This document shows positions 10,528 through 20,130 of a stretch of DNA of 64,000 bases, piece by piece. The translations under genes and the position numbers were made by a program. The stretch lies in assembly GCF_001305965.1 (NCBI RefSeq), contig NZ_JXQC01000003.1, positions 3,515,361 to 3,579,360 on the forward strand. Reading direction: 5' to 3'. The DNA comes from Erythrobacter sp. SG61-1L. GTDB lineage: Bacteria; Pseudomonadota; Alphaproteobacteria; Sphingomonadales; Sphingomonadaceae. Below the pieces are notes generated by a model. It saw only the letters and a list, made by a program, of their open reading frames with translations. It ran no database searches and was not told the DNA's origin. The stretch's first letter is position 1, and every line of letters starts with the position of its first letter.

Positions 10528-10536
10528 TCGCAGGGG

Positions 10537-10556
10537 CGGGGGGCATTCGTCCCCCG
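10537..10556 (+). terminator. Weak hairpin after ftsZ
   Basis: A six-base-pair GC stem (CGGGGG/CCCCCG) with an 8-base loop starts 9 bases after the ftsZ stop. The following bases are TTCAG, so no real U-tract exists. It may attenuate transcription at the end of the dcw operon. Confidence 0.4.
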
Positions 10557-10593
10557 TTCAGCCAGGCTCGGGCAGCTCAGGCCCGAGCCGGTA

Positions 10594-12339
10594 ATGGCGA
10601 AGGTTGGGGCGATAACGGGTTCGGGTGCAGTGATTTCCACCAAGCAGAGTGCAAAGGGCCAGAGGGCCATGGCGGGAACTGCGATTGTCGCGGCACTTGC
10701 CGTGCTGGCTGTTCCGGCCTTTTCCCAGTCCTCCACCGGAGGCCCTTCCCGCGAAGTGGTGCAGCCGCTGCCGCCGAAATCGGCAAGCGATCTGAGTGAT
10801 GCGCTCATGCGTTTGTCGGCCAATGCGCTCGACGGCAGGGCGATGCTCGATGCTGGCTGGGCCTCGCTCGATCTGAACGATGTCACTGCTGCCGTGGGTT
10901 TCTTTTCCCGCGCGGAGAATCTGCCTGAAACGGCGGCGGAGGCGAAAGCGGGCCTCGGTGCGGCGCAGGTCGCGCGCAAGCGGCCCATCGAGGCGCTGGC
11001 CCTGTTTGACGAGGCGGAGAAGCAGGGCGTCAGACTTGGCGTTCATGCAGCCCAGCGCGGCCTTGCCTATGATATGGTGGGCGACAATCTGCGGGCGCAG
11101 CAATTCTATCGCGCAGCCTTGGCGGAAAGCGGCCTGTCGGACGAAAAATCTCAGGAAATCACGCGCCAGCTTGCGCTTAGCCAGGCGATTTCCGGGGATC
11201 AGGCCGGGTCGGAGGCGACCTTGCTGCCGCTGCTCAAGCGGCAGGATCTCGCGGCCTATCGCACGCGGGCCTTTGCGCTTGCCGCATTGGGCAAGACGGA
11301 TGAGGCAGTGGCGATTGCGGAGGCAGTGATGCCCGCCTCGCTCTCGGGACGGATTGCGCCCTATCTGCGCTTCATGCCGAAGCTGACCCGGGCGCAACAG
11401 GTGTCGGCAGGCAATTTCGGCAATTTCCCTGACGCCGATGCGATCGGGAAGGACGATCCGCAGATCGCGCAATATGCCGCTCAGGCCAGGCTGCCGCAGG
11501 TGGCTGCCGCGGTCGATGCCCGGCTGACTCCTACCGGCGCGCCGCTGGGAGATGGCAAGGCCAAACCCGCCGCGCCGCCAGCTGGCACCGTGGTGACGCT
11601 TGCAAAGTCCGATAAGCCTGCCGCCAGGCCAGCGGATGCGAAGTCTTCGTCCAAGAGCAAACCGGCCGAGCAGGCGAAGCCCGCCGCAACGCTGGCCAAG
11701 GCCGATCCGGTTCCGGCGCCTGTCAGGACTCCGACGCCGGCCCCGGTTCAGACATCCGCGCCAGTTCCCGCTCCGGCGCCAACTCCGGCCCCAACGCCTG
11801 CCCAGTTCGCGCTTCCGCCTGCACGGCCGGCCGAAACGCCGCCGCCCGCGCCCGCCAGTCTGGCCGATGCCTTTGCGGAATTCGCTACGCTGCCGACCAA
11901 GGTTGCGCCTGCGGCCGGGGCCGTGGACATCACGCGGATTGCCATCAAGCGCGAGCCGGACAAGAAGGCCGAGGCTGAAAAGGCAAAGGCCGAAGCTGAC
12001 AAGAAGGCCGAGGCAGAGCGCAAGAAGATAGAGGCTGAGAAGAAGGCCGAAGCCAAGAAGAAGGCCGCCAATCCCAGCCGCGTCTGGGTTCAGGTGGGTA
12101 CGGGCCAGAACCGCTCGGCCATCGCCTTCACCTGGCGCAAGTTGCAGAAGGAACAGTCCAAGCTGTTCGGCAGCCGCAAGGGCTATGTCGCGCAATGGGG
12201 CCGGACCAACCGCCTGCTGACCGGGCCGTTCGGCAGTGCGAAGGAAGCCAATGCCTTCATCGCCAAACTCAAGGCCGAAGGGATCGACTGCTTCGTGTTC
12301 ACCAGCTCTGCCGGTGAGGAAGTCGAACCGGTTTCCTGA
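10594..12339 (+). CDS. SPOR domain-containing periplasmic protein with TPR-like region
   Basis: 581 residues. An N-terminal export signal (hydrophobic TAIVAALAVLAVPAFS near residues 28-44) precedes an alpha-helical, TPR-like region up to about residue 280 (repeats such as ALFDEAEKQGVRLG and AQQFYRAALAESG). A Pro/Ala-rich linker and a Lys/Glu/Ala-rich coiled-coil stretch come next. The C-terminal SPOR domain (about 495-575; WVQVGTGQ...GPFGSAKEANAFIAKLK) normally binds denuded septal glycan. Its position just after ftsZ fits a division or cell wall role. The precise function is not known to me. Confidence 0.8.
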   Translation: MAKVGAITGSGAVISTKQSAKGQRAMAGTAIVAALAVLAVPAFSQSSTGGPSREVVQPLPPKSASDLSDALMRLSANALDGRAMLDAGWASLDLNDVTAAVGFFSRAENLPETAAEAKAGLGAAQVARKRPIEALALFDEAEKQGVRLGVHAAQRGLAYDMVGDNLRAQQFYRAALAESGLSDEKSQEITRQLALSQAISGDQAGSEATLLPLLKRQDLAAYRTRAFALAALGKTDEAVAIAEAVMPASLSGRIAPYLRFMPKLTRAQQVSAGNFGNFPDADAIGKDDPQIAQYAAQARLPQVAAAVDARLTPTGAPLGDGKAKPAAPPAGTVVTLAKSDKPAARPADAKSSSKSKPAEQAKPAATLAKADPVPAPVRTPTPAPVQTSAPVPAPAPTPAPTPAQFALPPARPAETPPPAPASLADAFAEFATLPTKVAPAAGAVDITRIAIKREPDKKAEAEKAKAEADKKAEAERKKIEAEKKAEAKKKAANPSRVWVQVGTGQNRSAIAFTWRKLQKEQSKLFGSRKGYVAQWGRTNRLLTGPFGSAKEANAFIAKLKAEGIDCFVFTSSAGEEVEPVS

Positions 12340-12500
12340 CCCGCTTGTGACGCTGCAACCGCAGTCGGTGCCATTTTTGCACAGCTTGTAAACAGGGTTA
12401 TCGAGTTTTGCCCAGCGCCGCCATAGGGGCGGATTGCAGCAGTGCCACTGCCCAACGCATTGGTTATCGAAGGGTTGCGAGAACCGTGGGAAGCTATGCG

Positions 12501-13004
12501 ATGAGGACAAGCGAAGAGGACATCGACCGCGACGACGCGGCCCCGGTCGACATGCTCGCCCAGCTGTTCGACGCGCGGGGCTGGCCTTGCGAGTTCGTCA
12601 GCGATGACGAGATTTCCGGCGAGATACAGGGGAGCTGGACGCGCTATCAGGTGCGCGGCATCTGGCGTTCGGAAGACCGGGTGCTGCAACTGCTATGCCT
12701 GCCCGACATCCGCGTGCCCGATGCCAAGCGCCGGGCGACCTTCGAACTGCTTGCGCTGGTCAATGAACAGCTCTGGCTCGGCCATTTCGATATCTGGTCT
12801 AACGGCGGGGTGCTGCTCTATCGCCATGGGCTGATGCTGGGCGACGATGGCCTGCTGAGCCTCGGCCAGGCGCAGTTCGCGGTGGAAAGCGCGGTGGCCG
12901 AGTGCGACCGCTTCTATCCCGCCTTCCAGTTCGTGCTGTGGGGCGACAAGAATCCGGCCGACGCCTTGGCCAGCGCATTGGTGGACGCAGCCGGAGAGGC
13001 TTGA
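12501..13004 (+). CDS. YbjN domain-containing protein
   Basis: 167-residue cytoplasmic protein of the YbjN family (type III secretion chaperone-like fold). It starts with an acidic N terminus and continues with the family core: APVDMLAQLFDARGW, GSWTRYQVRGIW, LLALVNEQLWLGHFDIWS, and FYPAFQFVLWGDK. I chose the ATG at 12501, where family similarity begins; a GTG at 12486 is in frame too. YbjN proteins are linked to stress and motility regulation in enterobacteria, but the role in alphaproteobacteria is undefined. proC follows 32 bases later, so they are probably co-transcribed. Confidence 0.8.
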   Translation: MRTSEEDIDRDDAAPVDMLAQLFDARGWPCEFVSDDEISGEIQGSWTRYQVRGIWRSEDRVLQLLCLPDIRVPDAKRRATFELLALVNEQLWLGHFDIWSNGGVLLYRHGLMLGDDGLLSLGQAQFAVESAVAECDRFYPAFQFVLWGDKNPADALASALVDAAGEA

Positions 13005-13036
13005 CGCTGTTGCCGCACTAAGTCAGTCGGCATGCC

Positions 13037-13855
13037 ATGAACAGCTTCACTTCCATTCTCCTCGTCGGCTGCGGCAATATGACCGGCGCCATGCTGAAGG
13101 GCTGGATCGCAGGCGGCATTGCCCCATCGGTCTTCACCGTAGTCAATCCCAGCCCGCGTGACCTGCCCGAAGGCGTAACGCAATTGCGCAGCCTGCCGGA
13201 TGTCGGACAATTCGACGCAGTGATGCTGGGCGTGAAGCCCCAGAAGCTGGCCGAGGTGGCTCCGCAGGTTGCGCCACTGGTCGGGCAGGGCACTGTGCTG
13301 CTTTCCGTGCTGGCGGGCGTCCAGCTGGCGACTTTGGCCGCAGCCTTCCCGAATTCCGCCGCACAGGTGCGGGTGATGCCCAACCTTGCCGCCGCATTGG
13401 GCAAGTCGCCGGTGGCGCTCGTCGGGGCGGGGCTGGACGATGCTTCCACGGCCAGGATCGACGCGCTGATGGCGCCGCTGGGCACTGCCGAATGGCTGAC
13501 GGAAGAAGGGTTGATGGACCTCGTTACGGCGCTGGCCGGATCCGGCCCCGCCTTCGTCTATCGCTTCATCGATGCGCTGGCGCAGGGCGCGGCCAATCTC
13601 GGCCTGCCTGCCGAACAGGCGCAGCGCCTTGCGCTGGCAACTGTGGAGGGCGCTTCCGCTCTTGCTGCCGCGTCGGAGCATTCGCCAGGTGAACTGGCCC
13701 GCCGCGTGGCAAGCCCGGGCGGGGTTACGCAAGTGGGGCTGGACATACTCGACAAGGGCAATGCCCTCGCCGATCTGATGGAGGCGACATTGCGCGGAGC
13801 GCGCGACCGTTCGATCCAGATGGCGGCCGAAGCAAGAGCTGCTTCCCAAAGTTAA
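13037..13855 (+). CDS. proC: Pyrroline-5-carboxylate reductase
   Basis: Last step of proline synthesis: NADPH-dependent reduction of pyrroline-5-carboxylate. The Rossmann motif LLVGCGNMTGAMLKGW opens the protein. The substrate-binding and dimerisation motif ALAGSGPAFVYRFIDAL and the C-terminal signature PGELARRVASPGGVT are intact. 272 residues, normal length. proB lies about 3.4 kb downstream on the same strand; proA is not in the window. Confidence 0.93.
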   Translation: MNSFTSILLVGCGNMTGAMLKGWIAGGIAPSVFTVVNPSPRDLPEGVTQLRSLPDVGQFDAVMLGVKPQKLAEVAPQVAPLVGQGTVLLSVLAGVQLATLAAAFPNSAAQVRVMPNLAAALGKSPVALVGAGLDDASTARIDALMAPLGTAEWLTEEGLMDLVTALAGSGPAFVYRFIDALAQGAANLGLPAEQAQRLALATVEGASALAAASEHSPGELARRVASPGGVTQVGLDILDKGNALADLMEATLRGARDRSIQMAAEARAASQS

Positions 13856-13967
13856 CGGAATCAGACTAATCCAATCCGGTTTTCCTTGAAATCGGTCTCG
13901 TGAACATCGATATTCGGTGTTGACCGGCCCCGCTTTGGGCGGCCGGCACTGGAGTTAGGAAACGAAA

Positions 13968-14714
13968 ATGGCAGATTGGAACGAACCCCGCCGCTCGCAG
14001 CAGGGATTCGGCGCGTCTACCGGCTTTGGCGGCGACCTTGCCGGCCGCACGACCTTTGACGCCGGCCTGCGCAAGCACATGCTGTCGATCTACAATTACA
14101 TGGCATCGGGCGTGCTGCTGACCGGCATCATCGCGATGCTGTTCGCCCGTTCGGGCCTGGCCCTCTCGGTGATGTCGAGCGGCCTTGGCTTCGTGATCAT
14201 GCTGGCCCCGCTGGCCATCGTCTTCGCGATGAGCTTCGGCGCGAACCGCTTCAGCACCACCACGCTTCAGGCGTTGTTCTGGGGCTATGCGGCGCTGATG
14301 GGCCTGTCGCTTTCCACGATCTTCCTCGTCTATACGGGGGCTTCGATCGCGGCGACCTTCTTCGCTACCGCCGGCGCCTTCGCGGGCCTCAGCCTCTATG
14401 GCTACACGACGCAGAAGAATCTGTCCGCCATGGGCAGCTTCCTGATTATGGGCGTGATCGGCCTGATCATCGCCAGCCTGATCAACATCTTCCTGCAGTC
14501 GCCGGGCCTCTATTGGGCGATCACCTATCTGGGTGTGCTGATCTTCGCGGGCCTTACCGCCTACGATACGCAGAAGCTGAAGGAACAATATGCCCATGTC
14601 GCCGGCACCGAATGGGCCGGCAAGGCAGTCGTGCTGGGGGCGCTGAACCTCTACCTCGACTTCATCAACATGTTCCTGTTCCTGCTGCGGATCATGGGTA
14701 ATAACCGCAACTGA
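13968..14714 (+). CDS. Bax inhibitor-1/YccA family membrane protein
   Basis: 248 residues with about seven hydrophobic segments after a polar N terminus of about 35 residues. The family hallmarks are visible: FDAGLRKHMLSIYNYMASGVLLTG at the start, GLSLYGYTTQKNLSAMGSFL in the middle, and the conserved YDTQKLKEQY near the C terminus, which holds the pH-sensing aspartate region of bacterial BI-1 channels. Bacterial homologues interact with FtsH or leak calcium. A ribosome-binding site (GTTAGGAAACG) precedes the ATG, and a terminator follows. Confidence 0.88.
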   Translation: MADWNEPRRSQQGFGASTGFGGDLAGRTTFDAGLRKHMLSIYNYMASGVLLTGIIAMLFARSGLALSVMSSGLGFVIMLAPLAIVFAMSFGANRFSTTTLQALFWGYAALMGLSLSTIFLVYTGASIAATFFATAGAFAGLSLYGYTTQKNLSAMGSFLIMGVIGLIIASLINIFLQSPGLYWAITYLGVLIFAGLTAYDTQKLKEQYAHVAGTEWAGKAVVLGALNLYLDFINMFLFLLRIMGNNRN

Positions 14715-14738
14715 TCCGGCTGGAGCCGCAGAATATCG

Positions 14739-14776
14739 TGCCCGGGGTGCCACGTGGCATCCCGGGCATTTTCATT
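14739..14776 (+). terminator. Rho-independent terminator after the BI-1 gene
   Basis: A perfect GC-rich palindrome (outer arms TGCCCGGG and CCCGGGCA, inner TGCCACGTGGCA) starts 25 bases after the stop codon and is followed by TTTTCATTATT. The extended stem can pair over nearly its whole length. Confidence 0.8.
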
Positions 14777-14896
14777 ATTGGTTAGGCACGTTAGGAAGGC
14801 GCTTCATCGGGGCGAAAGCTCCCGCGGCATATAAGGCGCCGCCAATTCCACCGGGTTCAATATCCGGGAGTTCAGGGGGGAGGGGCCCTAAATCTA

Positions 14897-15817
14897 ATGA
14901 GCAGGAACGTGCAGATCTCTTTACGCAAGCTGTCAGTCTTCGCGGCCGTCGCCAGTCTTGTCACGCTTTCGGCCTGCGGCGGGTCAACGCCGCCGCCTCA
15001 GCCTGCTCCCCCGCCGCCGGTGGCGATCGTGATCGTTCCCGAACCCGAACCCGTGCCGATGCGCCCCATTCCCCCGGGCGGGGCCACTGCCGACATGCTG
15101 ATCCCGGCCTTGGGCGTAGACGGTGTGCGCCAGACGGTGAACGCCCATCTCGATCCGCTGGAAACGGTGTGGAACTTCCGCTCTGCCTGGAATGTGGCTG
15201 CGCTCAACTGCATCGATCCGCAGTACCAGCCGATCCTCGATGGCTACAAGGCGATGCTGACCAAGCATGCCAAGCGGCTGAGCAAGGTGAACGCCGATCT
15301 CGACAAGCAGTATCGCAAGGAATTCGGCGCAGGCACCAAGGCTACCCGGGCGCGTGAAGCCTATATGACGCAGGTCTATAATTACTTCGCGCTGCCGCCT
15401 GCCCGCCAGTATTTCTGCGATGCGGCGCTGAAGGTGAGCGAAGAGGCGTTGCTGACGCCGCCGGCCGATGTGGATTCCTTCGCCCTTGCAGGCCTGCCGA
15501 AGCTCGAGGCCGCGTTCGAGCAGTTCTATCAGGACATGGAGAAATATCGAATCGCCGTGGCTGACTGGGACAGCAAATATGGCGCCCTTTATGGCGACGG
15601 CGCGGGTGGCCCGGCCTATCTGAGGGCGGATTACGGACCGCCAACGACGGTTCAGGGCGTGCAGGCCGGCTCGGAATTGCCCGCCGCGCAGGATTACGCG
15701 CTGCCGTCCGCGCAGACCAGCTATGCGGCCATTCCTGGCGAGGCGCCGGCTTCGGCCCCTGCTCCGGGTGCGCCTGCGGTCTATCCTTCGCAGCCGGTGG
15801 TGCAGCAGACGCCCTGA
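14897..15817 (+). CDS. Proline-rich lipoprotein of unknown function
   Basis: 306 residues. A signal peptide ends in a lipobox LSAC at about residues 25-28, so the mature protein starts CGGSTPPP, followed by a Pro/Val/Glu-rich spacer. A helical globular middle (about 70-250) contains VWNFRSAWNVAALNC and YQPILDGYKAML. A Ser/Pro/Ala-rich tail follows. I recognise it only as a conserved sphingomonad-type lipoprotein; no catalytic motif is visible. A GGGGAGGGG purine stretch lies about 12 bases upstream of the ATG. Confidence 0.75.
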   Translation: MSRNVQISLRKLSVFAAVASLVTLSACGGSTPPPQPAPPPPVAIVIVPEPEPVPMRPIPPGGATADMLIPALGVDGVRQTVNAHLDPLETVWNFRSAWNVAALNCIDPQYQPILDGYKAMLTKHAKRLSKVNADLDKQYRKEFGAGTKATRAREAYMTQVYNYFALPPARQYFCDAALKVSEEALLTPPADVDSFALAGLPKLEAAFEQFYQDMEKYRIAVADWDSKYGALYGDGAGGPAYLRADYGPPTTVQGVQAGSELPAAQDYALPSAQTSYAAIPGEAPASAPAPGAPAVYPSQPVVQQTP

Positions 15818-15929
15818 GCCAAACGCCGGCCGGGCGGTGTCCAGACTCAAATTTGTTCTTTCAAGCAGGTGGCCTCTTCGCTAAGAGGCCGCTTCCGCGG
15901 GCCATTTGGCTCCGCGATCGCACTGGAAC

Positions 15930-16005
<76 letters not shown>

Positions 16006-16152
16006 GTGTGCTGAGAACTGCTCCATCTCAGCTTCCGATCCGCCGCCTTGGGTAAGCAAGGTGGCTTTGAGTAATCCTGTCGGCTAGAAGGCGAAAGCGT
16101 GGCCGGACGGCCAGGGGCCAGATGGCCCCGTCGGCGCTTGAGGCGAACAGAC

Positions 16153-17211
16153 ATGCATTTCCTTGACCAGGCCAAGATCTATCTCCGCTCCGGTGCGGGC
16201 GGCCCCGGCGCGGTCAGCTTCCGGCGGGAGAAATACGTCGAATATGGCGGCCCTGACGGCGGCAATGGCGGCAAGGGCGGTGACATCGTGTTCGAAGCCG
16301 TGGCCGGCCTCAACACGCTGATCGACTTCCGCTATGCCCAGCACTTCAAGGCTTCGCGCGGCGCGCATGGCATGGGCAAGGATCGCACCGGTGCCGCTGC
16401 GCCCGATCTGGTGATTCCGGTTCCGGTGGGCACGCAGATTATCTCCGACGAGGATGGTGAGACTGTCCTGGCCGATCTCACCGAAGTCGGCCAGCGGGTC
16501 ACCCTGCTGGAAGGCGGCATCGGCGGCCGGGGCAATGCCAGCTACAAGACCAGCACCAATCGCGCCCCGCGCCAGCACCAGCCCGGTATGCCCGCGCAGG
16601 AAATGTATGTGTGGCTGCGGCTGAAGCTGCTGGCCGATGTCGGCCTGGTCGGCCTGCCCAACGCCGGCAAGTCCACCTTCCTCAATGCCGTCTCCAATGC
16701 CCAGTCCAAGGTGGGCGAATATGCCTTCACCACGCTGGTGCCCAAGCTGGGCGTGGTGCGGCACCGCAACCGCGAATTCGTGCTGGCGGACATTCCCGGC
16801 CTGATCGAAGGCGCGGCGGATGGCGCGGGCATCGGCGATCGCTTCCTGGGCCATATCGAACGCTGCCGCGTGCTGGTCCATCTGATCGACATTGGCGGGG
16901 TTGACCCGGTGGAGGCCATGCGGATCGTTGAGGACGAGCTGGAAGCCTATGGCGGCGGGCTGGAAGGCAAGCCGCGCCTGGTGGCCCTGAACAAGATCGA
17001 CATTTCCGGCCGCGAACTGGCCGCCGATTATGCGAAGGAACTCAAGGCGGCAGGTGCCGACGAAGTGTTCCCCATCTCCGGCGCCACGGGCGAGGGGATG
17101 GAGGCGCTGCTCGATGCGGTGCTGAGCTATCTTCCGGCCAAGACGATCACGGAACGTCCTGACGGCGAAGTGGAAGAAGCACACGACGAGAAGCCCTGGT
17201 CCCCGCTTTGA
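16153..17211 (+). CDS. obgE: ObgE/CgtA GTPase
   Basis: Essential ribosome-associated GTPase involved in 50S maturation and stress signalling. The N-terminal Obg domain is glycine-rich ([26 protein letters not shown]). The G domain has the P-loop GLPNAGKS at about 167-174, the switch [23 protein letters not shown], and NKIDIS. 352 residues, without a long C-terminal extension. The ATG at 16153 gives the canonical [11 protein letters not shown] terminus; an in-frame ATG 54 bases upstream adds only basic, non-conserved residues. Confidence 0.95.
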   Translation: MHFLDQAKIYLRSGAGGPGAVSFRREKYVEYGGPDGGNGGKGGDIVFEAVAGLNTLIDFRYAQHFKASRGAHGMGKDRTGAAAPDLVIPVPVGTQIISDEDGETVLADLTEVGQRVTLLEGGIGGRGNASYKTSTNRAPRQHQPGMPAQEMYVWLRLKLLADVGLVGLPNAGKSTFLNAVSNAQSKVGEYAFTTLVPKLGVVRHRNREFVLADIPGLIEGAADGAGIGDRFLGHIERCRVLVHLIDIGGVDPVEAMRIVEDELEAYGGGLEGKPRLVALNKIDISGRELAADYAKELKAAGADEVFPISGATGEGMEALLDAVLSYLPAKTITERPDGEVEEAHDEKPWSPL

Positions 17212-17255
17212 CGGTGCTTCCAAAGCTATCGCGCAACGGCTAAGGCCCGCCCGCC

Positions 17256-18389
17256 ATGACGATTGCGCATCTTACTGATCTGGCCGATGCGGCCCTTTGC
17301 CCCCGCCTTGTGATCAAGGTCGGCTCCGCCCTGCTTGTCGGGCCGGATGGGCAGCCGCGCCGTGAATGGCTCGCCTCGCTGGTGGAGGAAATCGCCGCCG
17401 CCCATGCACGTGGGCAGCAGGTGGTGGTGGTCAGTTCCGGCGCCATCGCGCTGGGCGCCGCGCGATTGAAGCTGGAAAAGGGCGGTCGCGGCAATCTGGC
17501 CGATGCGCAGGCTGCTGCCGCCGTGGGCCAGATCGGCCTTGCGGGCATCTGGTCGGACCTGCTGGCAGGCCACGGCCTTACTGCCGCGCAGCTGCTGCTG
17601 ACGCTGGACGATCTGGAAGATCGCCGCCGCTATCTCAACGCCGCCGCCACTTTGGGCCGTCTGCTGAAGGCGGGTGCGGTGCCCGTGGTGAACGAGAACG
17701 ATTCCGTCGCCACGGAAGAAATCCGCTTCGGCGATAATGACCGGCTGGCCGCGCGCGTGGCGCAGGCCGCCCATGCCAATGGCGTGCTGCTGCTGTCTGA
17801 CGTGGACGGGCTGTACGATCGCAATCCCAGCCAGCCCGGCGCGCAGATGCTGCCGCAGGTGCGCGGGGTGACCGAAGAAATCTATGCCATGGCGGACGAC
17901 CGCTCCGGCTCCGGCCTCGGCTCCGGGGGCATGACTTCCAAGCTGCAGGCGGCCGAGATCGCGGAGCGGGCGGGCATTGCGCTCGCCATCCTCAACGGCA
18001 CCCATGCGTCGCCGATTGGCCGCGCCATGGGCAATGGCACCGGCACGCTGTTCCTGCCCCTGCGCAAGGATGGCGCGCGCAAGGCCTGGCTGGGCGGGCG
18101 CATGCGGATGATGGGTACGCTCACGGTCGATGCCGGTTGTGCCAAGGCGCTGGCCAAGGGCGGCAGTCTGCTCGCCACCGGTGTGACCGGGGTGGATGGC
18201 AGCTTCGAACGCGGCGATCCGGTGATCGTGCAGGATGCGGCGGGCAAGCCTATCGCGCAGGGCCTCGCGGAATATTCCTCCGCCGAATGCGATCGCCTGA
18301 AGGGCACCCGCACGGAAGAACATGCCGCGATCCTCGGCTATTCCCCGCGTTCCGCGCTCGTCCATCGCGATCAGCTGGTGCTCTTGTGA
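17256..18389 (+). CDS. proB: Glutamate 5-kinase
   Basis: First enzyme of proline synthesis; it phosphorylates glutamate and is feedback-inhibited by proline in this family. The amino-acid kinase domain shows VIKVGSALL, VVVVSSGAIALG, VPVVNENDSVATEEIRFGDN and GSGGMTSKLQAA. A C-terminal PUA domain occupies about residues 280-370. 377 residues, full length. It overlaps the following SDR gene by 4 bases (GTGA), which suggests a shared transcript. Confidence 0.95.
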   Translation: MTIAHLTDLADAALCPRLVIKVGSALLVGPDGQPRREWLASLVEEIAAAHARGQQVVVVSSGAIALGAARLKLEKGGRGNLADAQAAAAVGQIGLAGIWSDLLAGHGLTAAQLLLTLDDLEDRRRYLNAAATLGRLLKAGAVPVVNENDSVATEEIRFGDNDRLAARVAQAAHANGVLLLSDVDGLYDRNPSQPGAQMLPQVRGVTEEIYAMADDRSGSGLGSGGMTSKLQAAEIAERAGIALAILNGTHASPIGRAMGNGTGTLFLPLRKDGARKAWLGGRMRMMGTLTVDAGCAKALAKGGSLLATGVTGVDGSFERGDPVIVQDAAGKPIAQGLAEYSSAECDRLKGTRTEEHAAILGYSPRSALVHRDQLVLL

Positions 18390-19294
18390 CGATAGCCGTC
18401 ACCGGCGCGACCGGTTTCGTGGGACAGGCAATGCTGGACGAGGCGGCCCGACTGGGCATTCCCGTCCGTGCCCTCACGCGCAAGCCGCAGAAGCCCCGCA
18501 AGGGCGTGGAATGGGTGAAGGGCGATCTCGCCAGTGCCAAGGCGCTCGCCGCGCTGGTGAAGGGCACAGAGGCCGTCATTCACGTGGCAGGCGTGGTCAA
18601 CACGCCCGATCCGGTCCAGTTCGAAATCGGCAATGTGGCGGGCACACTGGCCGTAGTGGAAGCGACGCTGAAGGCAGGCGTGCCGCGCTTCATTCAGGTA
18701 TCCTCGCTCTCGGCGCGCGAGCCGGGCCTTTCGGCCTATGGCAAGTCCAAGCGCCGGGCGGAAAAGATCGTCAAGGCATCCGCGCTGGACTGGACCATCG
18801 TGCGCCCGCCCGCGATCTACGGCCCGCGCGATACTGACATGTTCGAACTGTTCCGCGCCGCGCGCTGGGGCGTAGTGCCGGTGCCGGAAGACGGCGCGGC
18901 ATCCATGATCCATGTGGCGGACCTCGCCAGCCTGCTGTTCGCGCTGGTCCCCTCGGGCGAGGATGTGACCTACAAGGTGTTCGAGCCGGACGATGGCCGC
19001 AAGGGCGGCTGGCCGCATAAGGAAATGGCCCGCGCCATTGGCGAGGCGGTGGGGCGCAAGGTGCTGACGCCCGGCCTGTCCAAACCGATGCTGCTGCGCG
19101 CCGCCGCGCTGGATGCCCTGTTCCGTGGGGCCAAGGCCAAGCTGACCATCGACCGCGTCAATTACATGAGCCACCCCGACTGGGTCTGCGCAAGGAGCAA
19201 GGCCCCGCCGAAGAGCCGCTGGACGCCCCGCATCGATACGCGCGAGGGGCTGAAGGCCACGGCGACATGGTATCGCGAGAACAAGTGGCTTTAG
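18386..19294 (+). CDS. NAD(P)-dependent epimerase/dehydratase-like SDR protein
   Basis: 302 residues. The N-terminal nucleotide-binding motif VTGATGFVGQA, the middle VIHVAGVVNTPDP, and an active-site-like YGKSK (tyrosine and lysine spaced as in extended SDRs) are visible, followed by VRPPAIYGPRDTD. This resembles atypical SDRs related to NDUFA9 or complex I assembly proteins, but the substrate cannot be read from the sequence. I chose the GTG at 18386, which overlaps the proB stop. Confidence 0.8.
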   Translation: MTIAVTGATGFVGQAMLDEAARLGIPVRALTRKPQKPRKGVEWVKGDLASAKALAALVKGTEAVIHVAGVVNTPDPVQFEIGNVAGTLAVVEATLKAGVPRFIQVSSLSAREPGLSAYGKSKRRAEKIVKASALDWTIVRPPAIYGPRDTDMFELFRAARWGVVPVPEDGAASMIHVADLASLLFALVPSGEDVTYKVFEPDDGRKGGWPHKEMARAIGEAVGRKVLTPGLSKPMLLRAAALDALFRGAKAKLTIDRVNYMSHPDWVCARSKAPPKSRWTPRIDTREGLKATATWYRENKWL

Positions 19295-19348
19295 GCTGAG
19301 GGCTGGTGTCGGGGCTGGATGTCCCGATTGCCCTCCGACTCCAACTTC

Positions 19349-19458
19349 CGTTCGTCCTGAGCTTGTCGAAGGACACGCGCTGAGGTTTGGACTTGGTCCT
19401 TGGACGGGGCCGGCTGGGCACATGTTCCGCGTGTCCTTCGACAGGCTCAGGATGAGCG
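19349..19458. repeat. REP-like inverted repeat, GTCGAAGGACAC family
   Basis: Arms at 19349-19379 and 19428-19458 are inverted copies of one another with few mismatches. Both carry the core TGTCGAAGGACACG. The same element forms a doublet at 34253-34392. It lies downstream of the SDR gene, in intergenic DNA. Confidence 0.8.
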
Positions 19459-19487
19459 GGTGTAGTGTGATTGGGCGCTTCCCTTAA

Positions 19488-19561
19488 TTCGTCATTCCCG
19501 CGCAGGCGGGAAACCAGTTCGACGGTTGCTGCTGGATCCCCGCCTGCGCGGGGATGACGAA
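19488..19561. repeat. GTCA-hairpin doublet, copy 1
   Basis: A 74-base unit identical to 20235-20308. It contains two inverted modules, each with flank GTCA, a 7-bp stem around GCAG, then (A/T)CCAG. Stem 1 is TTCCCGC/GCGGGAA; stem 2, read on the other strand, is TCCCCGC/GCGGGGA, so the modules differ by a compensated base pair. Confidence 0.85.
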
Positions 19562-20069
19562 GGTTTGGGTTGTAGGTGGGGCGCAGGCACAAAACCCCAT
19601 CCGGCGGCAAACCCGGACCTTACCGCCAGTGTAGCGCAACCAAACCAATCGCGCGGCCGGCACGGCGTCAGGAATGGCGCGTGCAGGGGGCGGGCGGAAG
19701 GATAGCGAAGGGCCGGGCACATCCACCATGCACCTGGCTCAACCCGATCGGTGACCGGCCGGAAAAGGCGCCCGCGGGCTCGCAGCCGGGCATCCCTTTC
19801 TCGCGGGTGATGATCCCGCGCCACTGGCGGTTCTGCGTGCACGCCCCGGATGGCCTGCCCGCAAGAGGGGGCAGGATCGGGGGCGGCCGGTGAAATCCGC
19901 GCATCCGGTAACCGCATCTGGCGCAAGCGGCTTTGCCAGGGGGTAACGCCCCCGCAGACACACACCCGCACCGGCCGCGTTGTTCAAAGCGAACAAGGGA
20001 GGAAAGGCAGTCGACATGCCGCCCTCCGGATTGGAGGCTTGCAGCGTGCTATTGCTGCAAGGTGCGGGG

Positions 20070-20098
20070 CATATAACCGAAACGGTTCGTTATGTCAA
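20070..20098 (-). promoter_or_regulatory. Sigma-70-like promoter with overlapping palindrome
   Basis: On the minus strand a perfect TTGACA (-35, 20098-20093) and TATATG (-10, 20075-20070) are separated by 17 bases. The spacer carries the near-palindrome AACGAACCGTTTCGGTT, a layout typical of TetR-type operators. A 7-bp hairpin (TTGCAGC/GCTGCAA, 20039-20060) follows in the predicted leader. No recognisable gene follows, so the promoter may be a remnant or may drive an RNA. Confidence 0.5.
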
Positions 20099-20130
20099 GT
20101 TGATTTGCCAAATGCGCTCGCGCTTCACGT

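Noticed and set aside
19740-19960. Cobalamin-riboswitch-like words (GGTGAAATCC, GCCACTGG) in the repeat region
   Set aside because: The motifs are in the wrong order and the conserved core is missing; no cobalamin gene follows.
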